This document shows positions 22,181 to 30,434 of a stretch of 64,000 bases of DNA, in pieces (the stretch's first letter is position 1; every line of letters begins with the position of its first letter). The notes beneath the pieces are model-generated. The model did not search any database. It was not told the DNA's origin and saw only the letters and a list, made by a program, of their open reading frames with translations. Source of the DNA: Cupriavidus campinensis (GTDB lineage Bacteria > Pseudomonadota > Gammaproteobacteria > Burkholderiales > Burkholderiaceae); assembly GCF_905397395.1 (NCBI RefSeq), contig NZ_CAJPVH010000013.1, forward strand, positions 1-64,000. The letters run 5' to 3'. A program made the translations under genes and the position numbers.

Positions 22181-25100
22181 TCACTTGGTTATTGGAAAAT
22201 GCGACTGTGAATTCGGCAAAGTTTTTCCAGTATATGGATCAACTCCTTGCGGCTTTGGCTGAGCCGAGTTTTCATATTTTACATATCCATCCGGATAGCC
22301 CGGACTCGCCCCCCTCGGTTGAGTCGGATCCATAATCCGTATCGTTGAAACTTTCCCATTTTCACCGCCCGCCCCTCCCGTGAACGCTACGCCGGTTTGA
22401 TTGCCCCCTGGGTTCAAGACTGGGGTGGGACCGGTTGCGCCGTTGGGAACTGGGTAGACAGTCCCTCCTGACGAAACGATGAAGTTCGGTGCACCGCCCT
22501 TCGCACCGCCAAGGACCAACGGGCTCGGCCCAACCATCGGGGGCGCGACTCCGTTGCCCGAATTGGGGACCGTGCCTGCCTGACCAAACGCACGCCGCTG
22601 CTGCTCAAGCAGTTTGCGCACTTCGTCAGGAACCGTTGGCTTCTTTGAACCGCTCGTCGCATTGTTCAGCGCCTCATTCTGCGCCGCCATCCCGGCGGAG
22701 GTAACATCGGCCCCCAATAGCGCGCCAGTCGCTCCTCCAATCAGCGTCGCAAGCCCAACCGTCAGAGCCTGCCGAACCTTGTCATCGCTGTAGTTGACGA
22801 CATTGCTGCCCGCGTAGACCTCGTCCCGAATCAACGGCGCCGCAATAGCACTAGCCGCCCCGCCAATCGCGCCACCAGCACAGTCCCCACCGCTCAGGCT
22901 TTGCGCAGCGCAACCCACCAGCGCATGTCCCAATACGTTGGTCAGGATCGTCGACGGATCCGAGCCCGGCATGCCAATGCCCGGTGCATTCACACCAATG
23001 CCGTTGGCCCCGAGCGCCGCCGCATCCCTTACCAGCCCACCCGTAAACGCCTGCCCAAAACTCCCGCCATAAGCAATCGTATTCACGCCAGCACTGACCG
23101 CTGAGCGGACGACGGTTGCCTCCATGTAATTGACGACACTATCCTGCATCGCCGCCCAATTACCTTGGGCAAGATTGTCGCCAAAGCTACCAATACCGGT
23201 GTCACCGAGGTTAAATCCCGCTGTAATGCCTCGGGTCGCCCCAGCTGTCATGCCAGACACAACGCCCGCCTTCAGCGCCGCGCCGATGTTCAACGAACCG
23301 GTTGTGATGACCTGGGTCACCATGCTCGACAGCGTGGCCGAGATGGCTGCATCGATGGCCACGGCAATCATTGCCTGGGCGATCGTCATCTGGGCCATGG
23401 CTACGCCCATCAGCGCCGCCCCCGCCCCCGCCGTGACAATCGAGATCGCCACCGCCGCCACCATCGCCACGATCTGGCCGATGATGCCGAAGCCCTTCTT
23501 TTCCTTGATAAACCGGGTGTGGATGTCGTCCTGGAGCGTGTCCTCGGTGTAGTTCAGCCCGAGGCTCTCCTTCAATTGCGCCACCAGCGCCGCGCTGGCT
23601 TCCTCGTCCACGGTGCCGTCGGCACGGGTGATGCGGAAGGCGTCGTTCACTGCGTGGATCGTGCCGGCGTCGATGTCCATGCGCATCGCCGACAGGAACC
23701 CGCCCGGCTGCACCACCGTTCCCGTCACAACATTCCAGCCGCCCTGCGCCTTGTACGCATTCGTGCCGATGTCCACCACGTTCGGGCTCAGGTCAAGGCT
23801 GCCCGCCTTCACCTGCAGCAAATCACCGGCCGTGATCTGGCCGCTGTTGCGCAGTTGGCCGTCGAAATCGAGGCTGACGTTTTGCCCTCTGATCGCGCCG
23901 CCGTTGGGCGTCGCCAGCGCCTGGACGTAGCCGTCCGGCAGGTAGACCTGCGGCACCAGCGCGTTCACGCTGCCGCAGGCCGTGCTGGCCACCGTGCAGC
24001 GCGGGTCCGGCACGGCCTGCTCCACGTACCAGAGCATCGGCTTGTCCAGCGCGTGGACTTGTTCGTCGGTCAGCGCCGTGCCCAGCGCTATGCTGTGTTC
24101 CTTGGCGTAGTCCGCCGCGTTTTTGTACAGCGCCAGCTTCTCCTGGTCATCGACCGAGAGATTGTTCTGGCTGTCCCACGCCAGCCCGCTGATGAAGCTA
24201 TCCTGGCCCGTCTGCTGCAAGGCGGCCTGATTCAACTTCTGCGATTCGGTGTACGGGTCGTAATAGAACGTGACGTTGCCCGGCCGCAGTTCCGGCGGCA
24301 ACTGGCCCAGCAGGCTATCCGGCGTCACGCCGGCCAGCACGCCCGTCGCCGGGTTCGGGTTGACGTATTGGGCACGGCCGCCGGTGTTCGTCGGCGCGGT
24401 CAGCGGCGTGCCGTCCGGCTTGGCGTTGAAGTGCCAGTCGACGGTGGCCGGCCCACCCGCCGTGGGCGCGGCAGGCGTCGCCACGATGACCGGAGTGAAT
24501 TGCCACGGTTCGGTCGGGTCCGCCGTGGGCGTCGCGGCCGGCAGCGAGCCAGCCGGCACCGGCGGCGGGCCGAGTGAAATGACCTGTGTTGGCGGGGCAG
24601 CCGGGGGCGTCGGCTGGTTCGGGCTGGTGATGCCGTTGACCATCGCGGCACCGGTGATGTCCACCGCCGCGCCCATCAGGTTGCCGGTATTGACGATCTG
24701 GCCGCCCGAATTCACGGACAGCGCATTGCCGGCCTGAATGCCCGAGGCAATGTTGCCGATGGCGGCCCGGCCGCCGGTATCGTGCCAGCGGTCGCCGCCG
24801 CTGCGGTCTTCCTGCCAGCGACCAACCCAGTCCGCATTGAGCGCGATGGCTGTGTTGTCCACGCCGCTCGTGGCTTGCACGCTGACATTGCGGCCGCCGC
24901 TGATCAGCGCGCCGTGGTTGTTGACGCTGCCGCCCTGAATGAAGACATCGCGCGCGCCACTGATGACCGCCGCCGGCCCTGCCGCCGCGTCCTCCATCGC
25001 TGAGCACTGGCTGTTCCCATAGGTGCCGCCGGGGTTGCAGCCGCCCGCATAGGACGGATTCTGGCCACCGTAGCTCTTGCGCAATTGCACCGGGTCGAGC

Positions 25101-28100
25101 GAGGTGTTAACCAGCGACGCCGCCGTAATCGAGACATCGCCCGACAGCGACTGGATGGCGCCGGCTTGGTTCGTGACCGTGCCGCCCGCCGTGATGTCCA
25201 CGTTGCCCTGCGCGGCGAGCGTGCCGCTCAGGTTCCTCACGTTCGCCGCGTTGATGGCCAGCGTCTGGCCCGCCGCCACCGTGCTGGGCGTCTGCTGCCA
25301 CGTGACGGACTGGACCGTCGGCGCGCTGTCGTCCGGGCAATCGGCACCGGGCACGCACCCCTGGCGGGTGCTCACCTGGATGTCATGGACACCCTGGTTG
25401 GTGAACGTGCCGGGCGTGGTGATGGTCACCTTGCCCGCCGCCGCCATGTCCCCGGCATTGGTCAGGTCACCGGTGCCAGTCAGGGCGAGATTGCCCCCCG
25501 AGGTGATCTGGCCAGCCTTGCCAAGCTGGTAGATGGTCGATGACTGGGTGGGCGCGCTGACGGCCGAGTTATCTGCCGCAACCCCCACGTTCATCGGCGA
25601 TGCGGTCAGCGGTGGCGCGCTACAGCTGTCGCCCTGGCATCCGGGTGCCGGGGTGCCGAACATCATCTGCGTCGTGTCCGGCATCGTCCCGTCGACGTTG
25701 GCGCCCAACTGCACCAACTGCGCCAGGAACGCGCTCAGTTCGCCCGCGTTCACGCGGTCGGTCACGCTGTTCACCAGCGTGGCGGAGCGGCCGTTGTCGA
25801 GTAGGCCCACGTTCAGCGTCAGGTCGCTGCCTGCGGAGATGGCACCGCCCTTGTTGGAAAGCGTTGAGGCGGCAATCTCGAGCTTGCCCCGGCTGATGAT
25901 CTGGCCGGCCACGCCGTCCGTCTGGCTGATGACGGTGCGGTCGACCGTCGGAAGCGCCACGACCGGGTTACCCGTTCCGGGCTCGTTCGGTCCCAGGTGC
26001 CACATCGGCAAATAGACGATGCCGCCCTCGCCACCGTTGTAGAACGGCACATAGCCGATGACAGGCGATACCGTCATGCCATCGGGATTGCGCGTGACAT
26101 CTCCAATGCGGATATCCAGCGGATTACCTGGCTTCGGCCCGGAATCGGAGCAGCCCTCGCAATTGCCCTCGCCACCCACCCACGGCCGATAGCTGCCGAT
26201 CACCGTCGCGTCCAGCAGCGCGTCGTTCGTCACCTTGCCGGTCGTGCTGCCGGCATCCACCGGCCCGGTCCGGTCATTGACGACCGCCCCGGCAGCGATA
26301 TGCATGTCGCGGTTCGCGCCGAGCACGCCACCGGTGTTCGACACCGTGCCGCCAATGTCGATCTTCACGTCGCGATTGGCCTGGGTCTTCGCGCCCGTGT
26401 TGTCGTAGTTCGAACCCGTGACGAAGATGTCACCCAGCGCCTCCGCCACCCCACGGTTGGTGACGTTGCCGTCCAGCGCGAGGTTGCCGTTGGCATGCAT
26501 CGTGCCGGTATTGGACAAATTGCCAGCCGACAGCGAAACGTTGCTGCCACCGACAATCTGCCCCGTGTTGGTCAACGTACCGCCAGTTGCCAATGACAGG
26601 TCGCCAGCCTTCTGGATCGTGCCGCTGTTGGTGATGCCCTGGCTGGCATTGAGCACCACGCTGCCGCCCGGCACGGTCCAGGTGCCGGTGTTGTTGATGG
26701 CCAGCGCGCCCAGCGTCAGCGTGCCGTTGGCGTTGAGGCTGCCGGTGCTCGTTGCCGATGGGTCGAAGACCTGGTTCAGCGCGTTGACCGTCAGGTTGTT
26801 GCCCGCCAGGATCTGGCCGCTCGCGTTATTGAAGCTGCCGTTGCCACCCAATACCGTGAAGCCGAGATTGCCCGTCAGCGGGCTCTGGCCGGTCAGGTCC
26901 CCCGCGAACAGCGTGCCGCCCTGGTTCGCGGCCAGGGTGCCGGCGGTCACGTCGAGGCGCTGCGCACCGGCAATCAGCCCGTACGCGTTGTCGAGCGCCC
27001 CCGTCACCGTGGCGTCCACGGTCTGGCCGCCGATGGTGCCCCGGTTCGTCAGGTTGCCGACGTTGAACGCGGCCGTGTTGCCGGCCATCGTGCCGGCATT
27101 GATGACGGTGCCGCCTCCCACACTCAGGGCCTGTACCGCAGCGGTGACACCCTGGTTGACGATGGTTGCCCCGCTCAACGAGACGTTCGTACCTGTACTG
27201 TTCCCGGACAGGGTCAGCGCGCGCGTGGCGGCAGCGTCCAGCTTGCCGTTCACCGCGTTGCCGTTGCCGGTGGCCGCCGCGCCGATCGTCACGTCATTGC
27301 CGCGCAGCGTGGCGTCACCGCCAATCCACGTCAGATCGCTCACATTCGCCGAGCCGCCCGCCGCCACGCCGAGGTTGCCGCCCACAAGCGTGCTGCCCGA
27401 CATGGTCACGTCCTGCGCGCCGCTCACCGTGGCGTTGCCGAGGCTGGTCAGCGCGCCGCTGACCGTCGCTGATCCGCCCGCAGCCGTCAGCGTCGTATTG
27501 CCACCGCTGGACAGGCTGCCCGCCACCATGGCGCTCCCGCCGGCGCCGATGTCCGCCGCGCCATCGCTGGTCAGGGCACCCTGGATCGCCACATTGCCTT
27601 GCGTCGCGCGGATGCGGGTGTCGCCGGCACTTTGTGCCCGGCCGCCCACGGTGACATCACGGGAAGCGGTCAGCGTCAGGCCCGCGTTGCTGCCGATCTC
27701 CCCGCTCGTGCTGATACTGCCGTTCTGCGCCGTCACGTTCAGCGCACCGGTAGACAGCACCTGCCCGCCCAGCACGGCGTCTGTGCCAGCCGTCACCGTC
27801 AGCGTGCCCGGCGACACCACGTTGCCGCTGGTGGTTACGCTCCCGGTGACGCCCGTCAGCGCGACGTTGCCCGCCGTACTGCCGGCCGCGCCGCGAATCG
27901 TCAGGTTGCGTTGCGATGCCAGGTCGAGGTCTCCGGCCGACACCGCGTTGCCGTCGATCAGGGTGTCGCGTGCCGCCTGCAACCGGATCGCGCCCGGCGA
28001 CGTCACGTCGCCGCCGAGCCGGATATCGCCGCGCCCATCCTGCCCTGCCGCCTTGACGAGCACGGTGGCGCCACTGACGGCGCCGCCTACGTCCACGCTG

Positions 28101-29554
28101 GCAGCGGCATCCAGCGTCACCGCCTCCGCGGCCTTCACGCCGCCGGCTCCGTTGATCGCGCCGCCAGCCGTCACGGTCAGCGCCCGGCCCGACTCCAGCG
28201 TGCCGCCCAGCGTGACATCCCCACCCGCCTGAGCTGTGTAGCCTGCCTCTGCCTGGCCATTGCCGGACGCCACCATCGCGCCGCCCGCATTGAGCGCCGC
28301 CGCCTGCTTGGCATAGGTGCTGCCTACCTTGAGGTTGCCAGCCGAATCGATGGTCAGATTGCCGGCCGATGCCGCCAGGTTGCCATCGGCGCGCACGCCC
28401 ACGCCCGCCGCCGTGCTGATGATGTGGATCTGGCCGGCGTTCATCGCGCCGAACGCCGTGGCATCGATCGCCAGCCCGTTGCTCGCGCTGGCATTGGCGG
28501 CGGCGTTGTTTGCCCCGGCTGCGGCAGTGGCAAAGCCATCGCCCAGCGGCGTCACCAGCTGGCGGCCGGCCACCACGTTGATTTGCTTGCCCGCGTTCAG
28601 CGCGGCGTCAATGCCAATCGACTCGCCAATCAGGCTGATATTGCCGACCGTGCCCTCGATGCCCGTGGCAGCGCTGCCCGGCGTGGGATTGCCGATCTGG
28701 ATCCTGCCGCCTTCCACCAGGAAGCCCGCCGTGGCGGCGGTGTCGAAGCTCGTGGCGGTGCCGGCGGCCGACAGCCATTGCGGCGTGCCGGTGGTCAGCG
28801 TCACCTGGCTGGTGTTGGTGAACCCCGCGCCATTGGTGTAGACGCCTCCGGGCGCGGCAATCACGAGGCCCGCCGCTGCGCCGAAGATCTCCACGGTGCC
28901 GTTGATTTGCGCCGGCGCGCTGCTGGTGACCTGGTTGACGATCAGCCGCGCCGGCCCTGACGCAGCCAGGTTGGCATTGCCGGCGACCTGCCCGCCCAGG
29001 AAAGCGCCGCCGCCGGTTGCGCTGTTGTTCAGGATCAGGCCGATGGGATCGACCACGAACGTCCGATACTGGTTCAGCGAGATGCCCTGCGCGTTCGGCG
29101 TGGTGATGCCGACGACCGGCACACCGCCATCGGGCGCCCCCGGCCCCGTGGTCACCGAAATCGACGGCGTGAAGCGTACCGGCGCGTTCGGATCGGTAAT
29201 CGGCGCGGCCAGCGCCTCTGCTGGCCCGAAGCGCAGCAACACCGGCAGCTTCGACACCGCCCAGCGCAACAACCCCTGCCGCACGGCGCCGCCGTGCACG
29301 GCCAGCGCATCGACGTCCGTCGCCCCCGCAGCCAGCGCGCCCGCCGCCTGCCGCGCTTGCTGCAGGGTGATCTGCACCGGCCCGAGCCACAACGTGACGG
29401 CCACCGTCGCCGCCACCGCCCGTGCAAGCAGGCTGCGCCGGCCCCGCTCGGCCAGCGAAGCTGGCTCCCGCGTATCCGTCGGGAAGGTCGCGGCGGTCGG
29501 GGCGTGAATGTTCAGGGCGTGGACGGACGGCGTGGCCGAGCGGTCGCGTTGCAT
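22181..29554 (-). CDS. cdiA: CdiA-like filamentous hemagglutinin toxin exoprotein
   Basis: The 2457-residue protein is a two-partner-secretion exoprotein. ATG 29554 is preceded by AGGA at a good distance; an upstream TTG is rejected. A long N-terminal region with a hydrophobic segment (AVAATVAVTLWLGPV) leads to a TPS domain (about 105-350, with ISLNQYRTFVVD, LILNN and APAQINGTVEIFG). Next come many beta-helix repeats of hemagglutinin type, a Cys-containing region, a second repeat block and a DUF637-like segment (TLSSMVTQVITTGSLNIG). The conserved junction NNAT is at 2297-2300, followed by a 157-residue tail ending IRIMDPTQPRG ... VDPYTGKTLPNSQSHFP, a toxin type I cannot name. The part from residue 1869 is repeated in the downstream cassettes. 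Confidence 0.92.
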   Translation of the reverse strand: MQRDRSATPSVHALNIHAPTAATFPTDTREPASLAERGRRSLLARAVAATVAVTLWLGPVQITLQQARQAAGALAAGATDVDALAVHGGAVRQGLLRWAVSKLPVLLRFGPAEALAAPITDPNAPVRFTPSISVTTGPGAPDGGVPVVGITTPNAQGISLNQYRTFVVDPIGLILNNSATGGGAFLGGQVAGNANLAASGPARLIVNQVTSSAPAQINGTVEIFGAAAGLVIAAPGGVYTNGAGFTNTSQVTLTTGTPQWLSAAGTATSFDTAATAGFLVEGGRIQIGNPTPGSAATGIEGTVGNISLIGESIGIDAALNAGKQINVVAGRQLVTPLGDGFATAAAGANNAAANASASNGLAIDATAFGAMNAGQIHIISTAAGVGVRADGNLAASAGNLTIDSAGNLKVGSTYAKQAAALNAGGAMVASGNGQAEAGYTAQAGGDVTLGGTLESGRALTVTAGGAINGAGGVKAAEAVTLDAAASVDVGGAVSGATVLVKAAGQDGRGDIRLGGDVTSPGAIRLQAARDTLIDGNAVSAGDLDLASQRNLTIRGAAGSTAGNVALTGVTGSVTTSGNVVSPGTLTVTAGTDAVLGGQVLSTGALNVTAQNGSISTSGEIGSNAGLTLTASRDVTVGGRAQSAGDTRIRATQGNVAIQGALTSDGAADIGAGGSAMVAGSLSSGGNTTLTAAGGSATVSGALTSLGNATVSGAQDVTMSGSTLVGGNLGVAAGGSANVSDLTWIGGDATLRGNDVTIGAAATGNGNAVNGKLDAAATRALTLSGNSTGTNVSLSGATIVNQGVTAAVQALSVGGGTVINAGTMAGNTAAFNVGNLTNRGTIGGQTVDATVTGALDNAYGLIAGAQRLDVTAGTLAANQGGTLFAGDLTGQSPLTGNLGFTVLGGNGSFNNASGQILAGNNLTVNALNQVFDPSATSTGSLNANGTLTLGALAINNTGTWTVPGGSVVLNASQGITNSGTIQKAGDLSLATGGTLTNTGQIVGGSNVSLSAGNLSNTGTMHANGNLALDGNVTNRGVAEALGDIFVTGSNYDNTGAKTQANRDVKIDIGGTVSNTGGVLGANRDMHIAAGAVVNDRTGPVDAGSTTGKVTNDALLDATVIGSYRPWVGGEGNCEGCSDSGPKPGNPLDIRIGDVTRNPDGMTVSPVIGYVPFYNGGEGGIVYLPMWHLGPNEPGTGNPVVALPTVDRTVISQTDGVAGQIISRGKLEIAASTLSNKGGAISAGSDLTLNVGLLDNGRSATLVNSVTDRVNAGELSAFLAQLVQLGANVDGTMPDTTQMMFGTPAPGCQGDSCSAPPLTASPMNVGVAADNSAVSAPTQSSTIYQLGKAGQITSGGNLALTGTGDLTNAGDMAAAGKVTITTPGTFTNQGVHDIQVSTRQGCVPGADCPDDSAPTVQSVTWQQTPSTVAAGQTLAINAANVRNLSGTLAAQGNVDITAGGTVTNQAGAIQSLSGDVSITAASLVNTSLDPVQLRKSYGGQNPSYAGGCNPGGTYGNSQCSAMEDAAAGPAAVISGARDVFIQGGSVNNHGALISGGRNVSVQATSGVDNTAIALNADWVGRWQEDRSGGDRWHDTGGRAAIGNIASGIQAGNALSVNSGGQIVNTGNLMGAAVDITGAAMVNGITSPNQPTPPAAPPTQVISLGPPPVPAGSLPAATPTADPTEPWQFTPVIVATPAAPTAGGPATVDWHFNAKPDGTPLTAPTNTGGRAQYVNPNPATGVLAGVTPDSLLGQLPPELRPGNVTFYYDPYTESQKLNQAALQQTGQDSFISGLAWDSQNNLSVDDQEKLALYKNAADYAKEHSIALGTALTDEQVHALDKPMLWYVEQAVPDPRCTVASTACGSVNALVPQVYLPDGYVQALATPNGGAIRGQNVSLDFDGQLRNSGQITAGDLLQVKAGSLDLSPNVVDIGTNAYKAQGGWNVVTGTVVQPGGFLSAMRMDIDAGTIHAVNDAFRITRADGTVDEEASAALVAQLKESLGLNYTEDTLQDDIHTRFIKEKKGFGIIGQIVAMVAAVAISIVTAGAGAALMGVAMAQMTIAQAMIAVAIDAAISATLSSMVTQVITTGSLNIGAALKAGVVSGMTAGATRGITAGFNLGDTGIGSFGDNLAQGNWAAMQDSVVNYMEATVVRSAVSAGVNTIAYGGSFGQAFTGGLVRDAAALGANGIGVNAPGIGMPGSDPSTILTNVLGHALVGCAAQSLSGGDCAGGAIGGAASAIAAPLIRDEVYAGSNVVNYSDDKVRQALTVGLATLIGGATGALLGADVTSAGMAAQNEALNNATSGSKKPTVPDEVRKLLEQQRRAFGQAGTVPNSGNGVAPPMVGPSPLVLGGAKGGAPNFIVSSGGTVYPVPNGATGPTPVLNPGGNQTGVAFTGGAGGENGKVSTIRIMDPTQPRGASPGYPDGYVKYENSAQPKPQGVDPYTGKTLPNSQSHFPITK
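22655..23950 (-). repeat. CDI shared segment inside the complete cdiA
   Basis: Homology with the orphan cassettes begins sharply at CAGGTCTACCTGCC (codon 1869, near 23950) and ends at the NNAT codons (22655-22666). From 23950 to about 23720 it matches unit 2, from about 23660 to 22900 unit 1, around 22845-22898 unit 2 again, and from about 22840 to the junction unit 3. Confidence 0.8.
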
Positions 29555-29616
29555 GGCGTTCCTACGAGTTCTTCCAGGGGGCGGCAAGGACGGGGATTAC
29601 TGACGATGGCGGCAGG

Positions 29617-30423
29617 TCACTGGGTGATCTTTGCCTTGGTCAGCAGGCTGGTGACCAGGGCCACCGTGGCGCGTTCGAGCGCCTGCGCCTGCAGGGCCTG
29701 CCGGATGCCCGGTGCCGCCGCGTCATACGACGGCACCTGCGTCGGACGCAAGGCGTCCACCTTGACGAGGTAGCGGCGGGCGTTCCAGGTGACCGGGCTC
29801 GGGCTCACCCCGCCCGCCGGGAGCGTGGAAATGGCTTCGGCAAGCGGCAGCGGCAGGCTTTGCGTACGGCCTTCCTGCGCGGGCACCTTGAAGCTGACCC
29901 AGTCCAGCGCCCCGCCGCTGGCGCGGGTGGGCGCCAGGCTCATGTCCTGGGCGACCTTGGCGAAGTCCTCGCCGGCCTTGATCCGGGCCAGCGCCTTGTC
30001 GGCCGCCGCGTCATCGGCAAGCTCGATCACGCGCGCCTTGTACTCCATGGCGCCCAGCGACGCCACGATGGCGTCGTACCGCCCGCGTACCTGCGCGTCC
30101 GTCACCGGCTCAGGCTTGATCCGGTCCTTCAACCATGCCTGCGTCAAGATCTGGTTGCGGGCCTCCCGCAGTTGCGTCTGCACCTCGGGGCGGCCTTCCA
30201 GCGCCTTGTCCTTGCTGGCTTCCTGCCGGAACAGCTCGCGCGCGATCAATTGCTGCTTGATCACCTCGCGCGACTGAGGCGTGTCTGGCAGGCCAGCCGC
30301 CTTTGCTGCCTCGACGATGGCGGCGCCGGAGATCGTCACGCCATTGACCGTTGCGGCGTGGCCAACATGGAGGCCGAGCGCCAGAACGACGCCGGCAGCG
30401 AGGCGGGAGAGAATCGGTTGCAT
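29617..30423 (-). CDS. Periplasmic parvulin-type peptidyl-prolyl isomerase
   Basis: The 268-residue protein has a cleavable signal peptide (MQPILSRLAAGVVLALGLHV then GHAATV), a SurA/PrsA-like helical chaperone part (SREVIKQQLIARELFRQEA, RNQILTQAWLKD) and a parvulin rotamase-like domain (about 120-225, ARIKAGEDFAKVAQDMSLAP then GGALDWVSF). It lies between the TpsB and CdiA genes, 11 bp after the former and 62 bp before the latter. A dedicated isomerase placed here probably keeps the very long exoprotein unfolded and export-competent in the periplasm. The role is inferred from position; the fold assignment is firm. Confidence 0.88.
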   Translation of the reverse strand: MQPILSRLAAGVVLALGLHVGHAATVNGVTISGAAIVEAAKAAGLPDTPQSREVIKQQLIARELFRQEASKDKALEGRPEVQTQLREARNQILTQAWLKDRIKPEPVTDAQVRGRYDAIVASLGAMEYKARVIELADDAAADKALARIKAGEDFAKVAQDMSLAPTRASGGALDWVSFKVPAQEGRTQSLPLPLAEAISTLPAGGVSPSPVTWNARRYLVKVDALRPTQVPSYDAAAPGIRQALQAQALERATVALVTSLLTKAKITQ

Positions 30424-30434
30424 GGTTTGGGTTC

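Noticed and set aside
11500..22200. Insertion sequence or transposon as the cause of the repeats
   Set aside because: No transposase, terminal inverted repeats or target duplications were seen; the units consist of CDI and lipoprotein sequence only.
26418..28232. 600-codon plus-strand frame opposite the middle of cdiA
   Set aside because: It mirrors the repetitive beta-helix codons of cdiA and has no ribosome site or recognisable domain.
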